Assembly (NCBI GenBank): GCA_929200335.1
Contig: CAKMZG010000008.1
Location: 5,021-27,943 of the forward strand
DNA: 22,923 nt
Reading direction: 5' to 3'
DNA from: an uncultured Alphaproteobacteria bacterium
GTDB taxonomy: Bacteria; Pseudomonadota; Alphaproteobacteria; Rhizobiales; Rhizobiaceae
Part shown: in pieces, positions 1-7,818 of the stretch
Position numbering within the stretch: the stretch's first letter is position 1
Layout of the letters: each line of letters starts with the position of its first letter
Notes under the pieces: generated by a model
Seen by the model: only the letters and a program-made list of their open reading frames with translations
The model's database searches: none
What the model was told of the DNA's origin: nothing
Position numbers and translations under genes: made by a program

Positions 1-413
1 ACAACCAACATATCATTTTTAATCTGAACTTTTTTCAAATCCATAAATTGCTGATCAAATACGCCAATGACCATCTGCGGGTTATCACGTTTAGCAAGGG
101 TTTTGAGAACTTTCTCATTAACCTCTAAAACCAACCCGCCTGTTGCAACCACTTTTGCAGCAATTGTATCCAATTTTTGCTTTAATTCTGGCGAATAATC
201 GGTGCTATAGCAATAAACCAAAGTACGCAAATGCCAACCCGCTTCCACAGCATCGGCAACCAATTTAAAGCCTTCAGTGATAAATTGCCCCGCTGCATCT
301 CGGTTTTTCTTTTGGGTTAAGCCACGTATTTCCTTAATCACAGGATTAGATACGGCGGTAATTTGCTTTACCAACCCTCTGCGTGGGATTGCCTTATTAT
401 CATCTGATGCCAT
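1..413 (-). CDS. TrmH/SpoU-family RNA methyltransferase, N-terminal part (cut by window edge)
   Basis: The first 137 codons of a minus-strand gene start at an ATG whose complement is at 411-413 and run off the left edge. The product begins MASDDNKAIPRRGL and contains ITAVSNPVIKEIRGL and the segment GQFITEGFKLVADAVEAG. These are hallmarks of the N-terminal substrate-binding domain of SpoU/TrmH 2'-O-ribose methyltransferases, in which a short helical region is followed by 'F..EG.k.v.dA'. The SAM-binding trefoil-knot domain would lie outside the window, so the RNA target cannot be judged. The start lies four bases after the stop of the upstream methyltransferase gene, so the two are probably cotranscribed and both act on RNA. 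The family call is firm, but the subfamily is not resolved. Confidence 0.82.
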   Translation of the reverse strand, partial: MASDDNKAIPRRGLVKQITAVSNPVIKEIRGLTQKKNRDAAGQFITEGFKLVADAVEAGWHLRTLVYCYSTDYSPELKQKLDTIAAKVVATGGLVLEVNEKVLKTLAKRDNPQMVIGVFDQQFMDLKKVQIKNDMLV

Positions 414-417
414 TGGC

Positions 418-1617
418 TTATTCACCCTTTTGCAATGTTAGAGTCTCGTCACTTAACCACCTAGAAAACATTGAGGTAGAAAGCTGACGCGGCGCATTTT
501 CTTCCCGCAAGATTAATTCTCCCGATTGCAACTCACCCTCAAGGCCAGCAAAACACTCTTGCATTAATTCATGCATTGCAAAAAAGGAAGTGCGAATAGC
601 ATAGGCCGTAAGCGTTACAAAAAGTGGTCTATCGGATATTAGTTCACGCACCATATCCAATTGTTCACACAAATGATCAAACAACTGCCAGACCTCACCA
701 TTGGGACCACGACCAAATGCTGGCGGATCAAGAATGATAGCATCATATTTTTTACCGCGCCTGATTTCTCTGGCACAAAATTTCATAGCATCATCACAAA
801 TCCAACGAATCGGCGCATCATCAAGACCTGCTAGCTCCTGGTTCTCTCTAGCCCAACCGATGGCCTTTTTTGAGGCATCCACATGGGTAACATGAGCGCC
901 TGCCCGTGCAGCAACAAGAGAAGCAACGCCTGTATAGCCAAATAGGTTTAACATCCGTGGCGGCTCTGCATTGGGATCGCGCGCGCATTTAGCTCCAATA
1001 GTATCCTGCATAAAATGCCAATGGCTGGCCTGCTCAGGAAAAACTCCCGTATGGCGAAAAGAGGTAAAGCGCCCAAAAAAATCTAAACCATCAAATTTCA
1101 TCGGCCATGTTGGTGGCAATTGTTCTTTCGGAAAGTGCCAGCGCCCTAAGCCTTCTTCTTCCACATCACCTGTGAAAACAGCGTCCACATCTTCCCATTG
1201 TTTTTTGCTTAAACATGGCTGCCAAAGGGCTTGGGCTTCTGGGCGAACAATCCGATATTGGCCATATTGTTCCAACTTCAAACCATTGCCACTGTCTAGA
1301 AGCGCATAATCAGAGCTGGCATTGGTTTCTAAAATAATAGGCAAGCGTTCACGCAAACGCGCACCTTTGGGTGCAGGACGTTGATAACGTGGCTGATTTT
1401 GTGCCGCATTTGCAGAAGGCCAATCTTTGATCTGAGATTTTTCGATTGATGTTTTTTGCGGAGCTTTTTTAGGCGCAGATTTATGGTTAGCCGTTTTGTG
1501 TGAATTGGGCTTTGACAATTTTTCGTTGCGCTTTGGCGGTGCTTTACCTGCGCCAAATTTACGACCAGCAGGCGCACTATTTTTATTAGGAGATTTTGCT
1601 CGTCTATTGCGTACCAT
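418..1617 (-). CDS. Class I SAM-dependent methyltransferase (RlmI-like/Methyltrans_SAM family) with long basic N-terminal tail
   Basis: A 399-residue protein. Residues about 222-230 (MLNLFGYTG) form SAM-binding motif I, followed by an acidic residue at the end of beta 2 (HVDAS, 245-249). DPPAFGRG at 297-304 is the motif IV of the RlmI/YccW group, which methylates 23S rRNA cytosine or related targets. The conserved part of the family starts around residue 89 (RERLPIILETNAS). The preceding 85 or so residues are Lys/Arg/Pro/Ala/Asn-rich and look disordered. The ATG at 1615-1617 is the only good start, with an AGG about 10 bases upstream on the minus strand. It is immediately followed by the TrmH-type gene. 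The fold and rRNA methyltransferase-like role are well supported, but the exact target is unknown because the RlmI PUA domain is not obvious. Confidence 0.82.
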   Translation of the reverse strand: MVRNRRAKSPNKNSAPAGRKFGAGKAPPKRNEKLSKPNSHKTANHKSAPKKAPQKTSIEKSQIKDWPSANAAQNQPRYQRPAPKGARLRERLPIILETNASSDYALLDSGNGLKLEQYGQYRIVRPEAQALWQPCLSKKQWEDVDAVFTGDVEEEGLGRWHFPKEQLPPTWPMKFDGLDFFGRFTSFRHTGVFPEQASHWHFMQDTIGAKCARDPNAEPPRMLNLFGYTGVASLVAARAGAHVTHVDASKKAIGWARENQELAGLDDAPIRWICDDAMKFCAREIRRGKKYDAIILDPPAFGRGPNGEVWQLFDHLCEQLDMVRELISDRPLFVTLTAYAIRTSFFAMHELMQECFAGLEGELQSGELILREENAPRQLSTSMFSRWLSDETLTLQKGE

Positions 1618-1783
1618 GAAAACAGCCTAAAACCTTTTTTAATATTAAATATGATTGGTACCCTTGGTAGCGTGAATGGAAAATTTTCGCAAAGCAATTG
1701 TACCAAAGACCCCTAGATTTTTTATTTTACTCTCCCTAAAGTCACCCCAAATCAAAGACTATATATGAAAATGGGAGTTGAAC

Positions 1784-2227
1784 ATGGACTTAAATGGCGA
1801 ATATTTGATCGAAGCTGACCGTCAAACTGTTTGGGAAGCACTAAATAACCCTGAAATATTGGCAGAATGCGTACCAGGCTGCGAAAAATTAGAAATGACA
1901 TCAGAAACAGAAATGTCCGCAACTGTTGCCATCAGAATTGGCCCCGTTAAAGCTCGTTTTTCTGGTGATGTAACATTAGAAAACATCAATGCACCAGAAA
2001 GCTACACCATTGTAGGTGAAGGCAAAGGCGGCATTGCGGGTTTTGCTAAAGGCGGTGCAGATGTGAAATTAACAGAGCAAGAAGGCGGCACACTTTTATC
2101 CTATACAGTTGACGCACAAGTAGGCGGAAAACTGGCTCAATTGGGCTCACGCTTAATTGATTCAACTGCAAAAAAATTAGCTGATAAATTTTTCAAAGAT
2201 TTTTCGGAAAAAGTTGGCTCTGCATAA
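1784..2227 (+). CDS. CoxG/SRPBCC family protein (carbon monoxide dehydrogenase subunit G-like)
   Basis: A 147-residue protein beginning MDLNGEYLIEADRQTVW. It has the SRPBCC/START-like pattern of CoxG: 'W.aLnnPE.la.cvPGCE.le' at about 16-35, then a GPVKARFSGDVTLEN strand pair, then 'GEGKGGIAGFAKGGADVKL' and a C-terminal helix (KLADKFFKDFSEKV). CoxG proteins help recruit or mature the Mo-Cu CO dehydrogenase, but stand-alone homologues are widespread in alphaproteobacteria without cox genes, and none of coxMSL is present here. I chose the ATG at 1784 because GGGAG lies six bases upstream. A TTG two codons earlier is also in frame but overlaps that ribosome binding site. The gene is monocistronic, ending in a strong terminator. 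The family is clear, but the substrate is not known. Confidence 0.85.
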   Translation: MDLNGEYLIEADRQTVWEALNNPEILAECVPGCEKLEMTSETEMSATVAIRIGPVKARFSGDVTLENINAPESYTIVGEGKGGIAGFAKGGADVKLTEQEGGTLLSYTVDAQVGGKLAQLGSRLIDSTAKKLADKFFKDFSEKVGSA

Positions 2228-2252
2228 ATTAAACCAATTAATTAGCTATAAT

Positions 2253-2287
2253 AAAAATACCCGTGGTGAAGGCTGCGGGTATTTTTT
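2253..2287 (+). terminator. Rho-independent terminator after the CoxG-like gene
   Basis: A perfect 11-bp stem, AAAAATACCCG at 2253-2263 pairing with CGGGTATTTTT at 2276-2286, with a 12-base loop and the T-run at 2282-2287. It lies 25 bases after the stop codon. The A-rich left arm makes it potentially bidirectional. Confidence 0.9.
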
Positions 2288-2428
2288 ATATTTTTAGAAT
2301 AGATCGTTCCATACTTACCTTACGGATTCTTAATGTTTCACTCTTGAAAAGAACAACATGTCGCACCATATGTAAATTAAGCGAGGCGATATGAGCATCG
2401 CGATACACAAACATATGAGGTATTTATA

Positions 2429-2914
2429 ATGACTAATGCAGCCCTTTTAAGACCAGCTTGGACACCACTTACCATCGCAGTGATGGTTATCGGTTTCATC
2501 ATTGCTTGGCCGTTGGGACTTGCGATGCTTGCCTATATTCTTTGGGGTGACCGCTTTTCAAGCGTCAAGGATACAGTACAGAATATGGGCGAGAGCTTTG
2601 GCGCTAAATGCGAAAACAAAGCCACTAAATGGAACCAATCAAGCCGAAGACGCCCAACAGGCAATGTGGCATTTGACGATTGGCGCGAAGCAGAATTGCA
2701 ACGCTTAGAAGAAGAGCGTCAAAAACTTGATGATATGATGCAAGAATTTGATGATTATTCTCGCGAATTACGCCGCGCTAAAGATCAAGAGGAATTTGAT
2801 GATTTTTTAAATTCTCGTCACAAATCTGACAAAAAAGACGTGCAGAGTGTAACTGAGACAAAAAAAACACCAGCTAAAACAGCAAAAAAGGCACCAAAAC
2901 GCCCATCTGTTTAA
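2429..2914 (+). CDS. DUF2852 family membrane-anchored coiled-coil protein
   Basis: A 161-residue protein. Residues about 10-40 (WTPLTIAVMVIGF, then WPLGLAMLAYILW) form one N-terminal membrane helix or a tight hairpin. This is followed by a soluble, charged part with a helical, probably coiled-coil segment at about 84-125 (FDDWREAELQRLEEERQKL, then FDDYSRELRRAKDQEEFDDF). The tail is Lys/Thr/Ala-rich. 'GNvAFDdWR...RLEEE' and 'LRrAKDqeEFD.F' are the diagnostic words of DUF2852, a family of unknown function found mainly in alphaproteobacteria. The start has a GAGG eight bases upstream. A 12-codon ATG frame (2391-2429) runs into it with a TAATG overlap. It lies alone between two terminators. The family is recognised, but no function can be assigned. 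Confidence 0.85.
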   Translation: MTNAALLRPAWTPLTIAVMVIGFIIAWPLGLAMLAYILWGDRFSSVKDTVQNMGESFGAKCENKATKWNQSSRRRPTGNVAFDDWREAELQRLEEERQKLDDMMQEFDDYSRELRRAKDQEEFDDFLNSRHKSDKKDVQSVTETKKTPAKTAKKAPKRPSV

Positions 2915-2938
2915 GCGGCATAATCAAATGGCTTTAAG

Positions 2939-3019
2939 CCTGAAATATAAATTCGACAAAGCATAGTCTTCCCAAAATCTCTAGCTTTGTCACTTGGGAG
3001 CAACCTTTCCTCAATCAGG
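2939..3019 (+). other. Interleaved inverted repeats in a noncoding stretch; possible small structured RNA or 3' UTR element
   Basis: GACAAAGC (2955-2962) pairs perfectly with GCTTTGTC (2984-2991). TCCCAA (2970-2975), inside that first loop, pairs with TTGGGA (2994-2999) outside it. The topology is therefore pseudoknot-like or a pair of mutually exclusive hairpins. CCTGA (2939-2943) and TCAGG (3015-3019) could close an outer helix. A strong terminator follows 16 bases later. No coding frame fits, and I do not recognise an Rfam family. It may be a 3' UTR of the DUF2852 mRNA or an independent small RNA; no clear promoter was found. Confidence 0.35.
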
Positions 3020-3034
3020 TGATGCCCATAATAC

Positions 3035-3063
3035 TGGGGCGCTTTTTTAGCGCCCCATTTTTT
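3035..3063 (+). terminator. Rho-independent terminator
   Basis: TGGGGCGCT (3035-3043) pairs with AGCGCCCCA (3049-3057) around a five-base T loop, followed by six T (3058-3063). It is a GC-rich 9-bp stem in AT-rich DNA. It closes the DUF2852 transcript or the candidate small RNA before it. Confidence 0.92.
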
Positions 3064-3085
3064 ATGCAATTTGTAAAGAATCAGC

Positions 3086-3091
3086 TATAAT
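3086..3091 (+). promoter_or_regulatory. Possible -10 box for the metallopeptidase-trpF transcript
   Basis: A perfect TATAAT lies 29 bases before the metallopeptidase start and just after the preceding terminator, which is where a new promoter is needed. No good -35 hexamer is present at 16-18 bases, so this rests on the -10 match and position only. Confidence 0.35.
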
Positions 3092-3119
3092 ACATTTGTA
3101 AACATGTGAGAACAGCCTA

Positions 3120-3878
3120 ATGCAAATACCATTTTTAATTTCAAAAGGACTGGTGAAAGAAAAATCCCAAACACAATCCTATGAGCTTATCATAGATGAT
3201 GTGGCCTATCCTGTAGAAATTACACGAAATAAACGTGCAACCCGCCTCACCCTTCGCCTTGTCACGGGCAAACAACAATTGCGGGTAACGGCACCACCAC
3301 GCGTACCAAAATACGAAATTGTAGAATTTATTGAACGTAATAAAAATTGGGCAAGGACGCGCTTAGAGCGCACACCAACTACTTTAACTATAGAAGAAGG
3401 TGCACAAATTCCAATTCGTGGGATTAATTACCGCATAGAGATATCAGGCAAGCGTCGCGGTACAGCAGAACTCATCAGCCAAGATGGCGAGGACATTTTG
3501 CTTGTTCACGGCGATGAAGCCCATGTCGAGCGCAGGGTACGCGATTTTATGAAAAAACAAGCCCGTCTTGACTTAGAAAGCGCTGTATATCGCCACGCCT
3601 ATGCTTTGGATGTAGAGCCTACCGCCATTCAAATCCGTGATACAAAAACCCGCTGGGGGTCATGCTCTTCCTCGGGCAAATTATCTTTTTCTTGGCGCAT
3701 CATCATGGCACCACCACAAATCTTGGATTACTTAGCAGCCCATGAGGTTGCCCATCTTCGCGAAATGAACCATTCCTCAAGATTTTGGAATTTGGTTGAA
3801 GATATTTGTCCACATATGAAAGCCTCAAAGGCTTGGCTGCGCAAATATGGCGCGCAATTACATGCGGTTGAGCTATAG
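3120..3878 (+). CDS. YgjP-like M48-family zinc metallopeptidase (DUF45)
   Basis: A 252-residue protein. The C-terminal half has the signature of the YgjP/DUF45 metal-dependent hydrolases: TRWGSCSS at 177-184, the zinc-binding HEVAH at 208-212, and a third histidine in MNHSSRFW (His218) followed by an aromatic residue. The N-terminal half (about 20-110) is a beta-rich region with RNKRATRLTLRL, typical of this family. It is probably a cytoplasmic protease or peptidase of unknown substrate; no signal peptide is seen. The ATG at 3120 is the first after the upstream terminator and -10-like box, with a weak GAG at 3108-3110. trpF begins 52 bases downstream on the same strand, so read-through is likely. 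The length is normal for the family. Confidence 0.87.
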   Translation: MQIPFLISKGLVKEKSQTQSYELIIDDVAYPVEITRNKRATRLTLRLVTGKQQLRVTAPPRVPKYEIVEFIERNKNWARTRLERTPTTLTIEEGAQIPIRGINYRIEISGKRRGTAELISQDGEDILLVHGDEAHVERRVRDFMKKQARLDLESAVYRHAYALDVEPTAIQIRDTKTRWGSCSSSGKLSFSWRIIMAPPQILDYLAAHEVAHLREMNHSSRFWNLVEDICPHMKASKAWLRKYGAQLHAVEL

Positions 3879-3930
3879 AACCCATAAAAAACACTCGACA
3901 TTTGTTTAAAATTCTGGCACCTCAAATGCC

Positions 3931-4611
3931 ATGGTGAAGGACAAAGAATTTCAGATTAAAATATGCGGTTTATCGACCCCTGAAAGCATAGATGCGGCCA
4001 TTGCTGGCGGTGCCACTATGCTTGGCTTTATTTTCTTTGAAAAAAGCCCAAGACACCTCACCCTGGAACAAGCAAGTGAGCTTTCAAAACACATTAATGG
4101 ACGGGTTAAATTAGTGGTTGTCACCGTCAATGCTGACGATGCCTATTTGGATGCAATTGTGAAAGCTGCAAAACCGGATGTCTTACAATTACACGGCAGC
4201 GAAAGCCTTGATCGCGTTCAAGCAGTTAAATCACGCTATAATCTGCCCATATTAAAAGCCTTTGCCATTAAGAGCGAGGCTGATTTTAACAATCTTGCAG
4301 ACTATGCTCCCCACATTGAAGCCTATTTGTTTGATGCCAAAGCTCCTGAGGGTGCAGAACTGCCCGGTGGCAATGGCATTACTTTCGATTGGGAATTATT
4401 GAAAAAACTAGACATTAACTCCCCTTGGATATTGTCTGGTGGATTGCATGCTGACAATGTGGTGGCAGGCATTGAAATGTTGCAAGGGCTTGAAAATTTT
4501 GCTGGACTTGATATCTCATCTGGGGTTGAAAAAGCAGCAGGTATCAAAGACAATGACAAGATAGAAAAATTTTTGATGGCTGCCCATAAAGCGATCAACA
4601 TAAGCGGCTAA
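3931..4611 (+). CDS. trpF: Phosphoribosylanthranilate isomerase
   Basis: A 226-residue (beta/alpha)8 barrel enzyme that isomerises N-(5'-phosphoribosyl)anthranilate in tryptophan synthesis. KICGLSTPESI carries the general-base cysteine (Cys12). LQLHGSES at 86-93 is the family's 'QLHG' strand. Asp135 in YLFDAK is the general acid. PGGNGITFDW at 145-154 and DISSGVE at 194-200 contribute to phosphate and substrate binding. The start ATG at 3931 has a poor ribosome binding site. An in-frame GTG follows at once, but the KICG motif requires a start here. It heads trpF-trpB-trpA, the usual alphaproteobacterial arrangement, separate from trpE/trpDC, which are not in this window. Confidence 0.97.
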   Translation: MVKDKEFQIKICGLSTPESIDAAIAGGATMLGFIFFEKSPRHLTLEQASELSKHINGRVKLVVVTVNADDAYLDAIVKAAKPDVLQLHGSESLDRVQAVKSRYNLPILKAFAIKSEADFNNLADYAPHIEAYLFDAKAPEGAELPGGNGITFDWELLKKLDINSPWILSGGLHADNVVAGIEMLQGLENFAGLDISSGVEKAAGIKDNDKIEKFLMAAHKAINISG

Positions 4612-4642
4612 TGAAGGCTAAACGTAAAAGTGGAAAATAAAC

Positions 4643-5857
4643 ATGGACAATAAAACCAATTCTCTAAGATCAGGGCCTGATACCGAAGGCAATTTTGGTA
4701 TTTTTGGTGGCCGTTTTGTGGCTGAAACTTTGATGCCTAATATTTTAGAGTTACAAGAAGCCTATGATGATGCTAAAAAAGATCCTGAGTTTCGCCGCGA
4801 ATTGGACGAACTAAATGCTTATTATACAGGCCGCCCTAGCCCGCTTTATTTTGCTGAACGCTTAACCGAACACTTGGGCGGCGCAAAGATTTATTTCAAA
4901 CGCGATGAATTGAACCACACAGGTTCCCATAAAATTAACAATTGCTTAGGACAAATTTTACTTGCCAAGCGCATGGGCAAAACCCGCATTATTGCTGAAA
5001 CTGGTGCAGGCCAACATGGCGTTGCCTCTGCAACCGTATCTGCACGTTTTGGCTTTCCTTGCCATGTTTATATGGGCGCCATTGATGTTGAACGTCAAGC
5101 GCCAAACGTTTTCCGCATGAAGCTTTTGGGAGCAGAAGTAAACCCAGTATCATCAGGCGCTGGCACTTTAAAAGATGCTATGAATGAAGCACTTCGCGAT
5201 TGGGTAACCAATGTTGAAGATACATATTATATCATTGGCACAGCCGCAGGCCCTCACCCCTATCCTGAACTTGTGCGTGATTTCCAATCAATCATTGGTA
5301 CAGAATTACGCGGGCAAATGATGGAACGTGAAGGCCGCTTACCTGATAGTTTGGTAGCCTGTGTTGGTGGTGGCTCTAATGCCATTGGCTTATTCCACCC
5401 TTTCTTAGATGATGAAAACATCGAAATTATCGGCGTTGAAGCAGGTGGTAAAGGCTTAGATGGCGATAAACATTGTGCATCACTTACTGCTGGACGCCCA
5501 GGCGTATTACATGGCAACCGCACCTATCTACTGCAAGATCATGATGGGCAAATTGAAGAAGGTCATTCCATTTCAGCTGGCCTTGATTATCCAGGCATTG
5601 GCCCTGAGCATTCATGGCTGAAAGATATCGGGCGCGTGCAATATGTGCCCGCTATGGATGAAGAAGCACTTGAGGCTTTTCAATTACTCACCCGATTAGA
5701 GGGCATTATTCCAGCTTTAGAGCCTAGCCATGCTCTGGCTGAAGTGATTAAACGCGCACCAACATTGCCAAAAGACCACATCATGGTGATGAACCTATGT
5801 GGACGCGGTGATAAGGATGTATTTACTGTAGCTGAAGCGCTTGGAATTAAGCTCTAG
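4643..5857 (+). CDS. trpB: Tryptophan synthase beta chain
   Basis: A 404-residue PLP enzyme that condenses indole and serine to tryptophan. NHTGSHKINN at 91-100 contains the Schiff-base lysine Lys97. AETGAGQHG at 118-126 holds the catalytic glutamate (Glu119) and the monovalent-cation and substrate loop. GGGSNA at 242-247 binds the PLP phosphate, and NLCGRGDKD near the C-terminus is the final conserved motif. Length and N-terminus (NSLRSGPDTEGNFGIFGGRF) match canonical TrpB1. It works in an alpha2-beta2 complex with TrpA, encoded 26 bases downstream. trpF ends 31 bases upstream. GTGGA about eight bases before the ATG is an acceptable ribosome binding site. Confidence 0.98.
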   Translation: MDNKTNSLRSGPDTEGNFGIFGGRFVAETLMPNILELQEAYDDAKKDPEFRRELDELNAYYTGRPSPLYFAERLTEHLGGAKIYFKRDELNHTGSHKINNCLGQILLAKRMGKTRIIAETGAGQHGVASATVSARFGFPCHVYMGAIDVERQAPNVFRMKLLGAEVNPVSSGAGTLKDAMNEALRDWVTNVEDTYYIIGTAAGPHPYPELVRDFQSIIGTELRGQMMEREGRLPDSLVACVGGGSNAIGLFHPFLDDENIEIIGVEAGGKGLDGDKHCASLTAGRPGVLHGNRTYLLQDHDGQIEEGHSISAGLDYPGIGPEHSWLKDIGRVQYVPAMDEEALEAFQLLTRLEGIIPALEPSHALAEVIKRAPTLPKDHIMVMNLCGRGDKDVFTVAEALGIKL

Positions 5858-5883
5858 AGTATTGAAATTTAAGGATAATAAAA

Positions 5884-6717
5884 ATGGCAACACGTATTGA
5901 TGCAAAATTCGAAGCTCTTAAATCTGAAAGTCGCCCAGCACTGGTTTGTTTTGTAACTGGAGGCGATCCTAATTTTGATACCAGCTTAGAAATTCTAAAA
6001 GGCATGCCTGAGGCTGGAGCAGATGTAATTGAAATTGGCATGCCGTTTTCTGATCCCATGGCTGATGGCCCTGCTATTCAAGCAGCTGGCTTACGCGCCT
6101 TAAAAAACGGACATACGACTGAGTCTACCTTCAAGCTGGTTAGAGAGTTTCGTAAATCTAATAACACAACCCCAATTGTCTTGATGGGCTATTATAACCC
6201 TATTTACAGCTATGGTTCTGAGAAATTCTTAGATGATGCTAAAGAGGCTGGTGTAGATGGCTTTATCATTGTGGATTTGCCACCAGAAATGGATGAAGAG
6301 CTTTGCATTCCTGCACTCAATAAAGACTTGAACTTCATTCGTTTAGCAACGCCGACTACGGATGCAGCGCGTCTGCCTAAAGTATTATCCAATACCTCTG
6401 GTTTTTTATATTACGTATCAATTAATGGTGTTACAGGTACAGCTGCCCCTGATCCAAAACAAGTTCAAGCATCAGTTGCACATATTAAAGCCAAAACTGA
6501 CTTGCCCGTGTGCGTGGGCTTTGGGGTTAAAACGGCGGATCAAGCTGAGGCCATTGGCAATGCCGCCGATGGGGTTGTTGTCGGTTCTGCACTGATCAAT
6601 ACCATTGCAAGCACATTAGACGATCAAGATAAGCCAACAGATAAAACCGTACCAGCGCTTCTTTCATTGGTTAGAGACATCGCTGGTGGAGTTAGAAAAG
6701 CAAGCCTTGCAAATTAG
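5884..6717 (+). CDS. trpA: Tryptophan synthase alpha chain
   Basis: A 277-residue TIM barrel that cleaves indole-3-glycerol phosphate and channels indole to TrpB. The catalytic pair is visible: Glu50 in VIEIGMPFSDP and Asp61 in ADGPAIQ. FVTGGDPN at 23-30, GFIIVDLPPEM, GFLYYVSINGVTG (substrate loop) and VCVGFGVKT follow in canonical order. The start has AAGGA eight bases upstream. accD begins 122 bases later, the trpA-accD-folC order usual in alphaproteobacteria. No convincing terminator separates them; a 5-bp repeat at the stop codon (TAGGG/CCCTA) is too weak. Confidence 0.97.
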   Translation: MATRIDAKFEALKSESRPALVCFVTGGDPNFDTSLEILKGMPEAGADVIEIGMPFSDPMADGPAIQAAGLRALKNGHTTESTFKLVREFRKSNNTTPIVLMGYYNPIYSYGSEKFLDDAKEAGVDGFIIVDLPPEMDEELCIPALNKDLNFIRLATPTTDAARLPKVLSNTSGFLYYVSINGVTGTAAPDPKQVQASVAHIKAKTDLPVCVGFGVKTADQAEAIGNAADGVVVGSALINTIASTLDDQDKPTDKTVPALLSLVRDIAGGVRKASLAN

Positions 6718-6839
6718 GGGAAATATCCCTAAATAAAGAAAACTATTCCCTTGGGGCACAACCTTGGGATGCTTATCAATATTTTTTGGGCAAATAAAGC
6801 CATTAGCCCTAACAAATTAAGGTTTAGAAAGCGCATTCT

Positions 6840-7799
6840 ATGAACTGGATTACCAATTACGTTCGCCCTAAATTTAATTCCCTGCTTAACCGCAAGGATA
6901 TGCCAGAAAATTTATGGATTAAATGTCCTGAAACTGGCGAGATGGTTTTCCATAAAGATTTGGAAAAAAATCAATGGGTTGTTCCAGCCTCTGGTGCGCA
7001 TTTGAAAATCCCATCAAAAGAACGTCTTAATTTCTTTTTTGATGATGCGCAATATGACGAAATCGACTTGCCAAGCGTTACTGCCGATCCTCTAAAATTT
7101 AAAGATCATCGCCGCTATACCGACCGCCTTAAAGAAAATCGTGCAAAAACCAATATGGATGATGCGGTGCGAGTTGGCGTTGGTAAAGTGAAAGGCTTAG
7201 ATATTACTGCGATTGTACAAGATTTCACCTTCATGGGTGGCTCGCTGGGCATGGCCGCAGGTGAGGCCATCATCAAAGGCTTTGAAACTGCTATTGAACG
7301 CAAAACACCTGTTGTTTTATTTACCGCATCAGGTGGCGCACGTATGCAAGAGGGTATTTTATCCTTAATGCAATTACCGCGTACAACTGTTGCTGTTGAA
7401 ATGTTAAAAGAAGCTGGCTTGCCCTATGTAGTTGTGATGACAAATCCGACCACTGGCGGTGTTACTGCCTCCTATGCCATGTTAGGCGATATCCACATTG
7501 CAGAACCTGGTGCTTTAATTGGCTTTGCCGGCCAACGCGTGATTGAACAAACCATTCGTGAGCAATTGCCCGAAGGTTTCCAACGCGCAGAATATCTATT
7601 AGAACATGGCATGATTGACATGGTGCTGCCACGCACTCAATTGGCCAATAAAATTGCACAGCTTCTTAGCATTTTAACTCACAAACCATTGGATCAATCT
7701 AAATTGGATGAGACTGATGCTCTAGAAGACAATGCTGAGACCACTGAAACCGCATCTGAGACCGCTCCTGAAGCAGCTCCAGCTGAGCAATCTGCTTAA
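6840..7799 (+). CDS. accD: Acetyl-CoA carboxylase carboxyltransferase subunit beta
   Basis: A 319-residue subunit that, with AccA, transfers the carboxyl group from biotin to acetyl-CoA, the first step of fatty acid synthesis. It starts MNWITNYVRPKFN, a characteristic alphaproteobacterial AccD N-terminus, which supports this ATG despite a weak ribosome binding site. The crotonase-like core is present, with FTFMGGSLGMAAGE, FTASGGARMQEG and TNPTTGGVTASYAML. The N-terminal zinc ribbon has lost its cysteines: only Cys29 (WIKCPETGE) remains of the four found in the E. coli enzyme, as I recall also being the case in related alphaproteobacteria. The last 35 or so residues are an acidic Glu/Thr/Ala-rich tail. 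folC follows after 19 bases. Confidence 0.96.
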   Translation: MNWITNYVRPKFNSLLNRKDMPENLWIKCPETGEMVFHKDLEKNQWVVPASGAHLKIPSKERLNFFFDDAQYDEIDLPSVTADPLKFKDHRRYTDRLKENRAKTNMDDAVRVGVGKVKGLDITAIVQDFTFMGGSLGMAAGEAIIKGFETAIERKTPVVLFTASGGARMQEGILSLMQLPRTTVAVEMLKEAGLPYVVVMTNPTTGGVTASYAMLGDIHIAEPGALIGFAGQRVIEQTIREQLPEGFQRAEYLLEHGMIDMVLPRTQLANKIAQLLSILTHKPLDQSKLDETDALEDNAETTETASETAPEAAPAEQSA

Positions 7800-7818
7800 T
7801 CTAAATTGAGAGCGCTAA

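Noticed and set aside
1655..1706. TTGGTAC/GTACCAA inverted repeat between the methyltransferase and CoxG-like genes
   Set aside because: The seven-base arms are about 38 bases apart and not aligned with a recognisable promoter; likely chance.
1784..2227. Evidence for aerobic CO oxidation
   Set aside because: Only a CoxG-like SRPBCC protein is present; no coxM, coxS or coxL homologue lies in the window, and lone CoxG-like proteins are common.
4323..4601. Minus-strand open frame opposite trpF
   Set aside because: Composition is low-complexity (Ser, Pro, Ala, Ile), it has no motifs, and it lies wholly within a real gene.
6715..6731. Terminator after trpA
   Set aside because: The TAGGG/CCCTA repeat has only five pairs and no T-run, and the usual trpA-accD-folC order suggests read-through.
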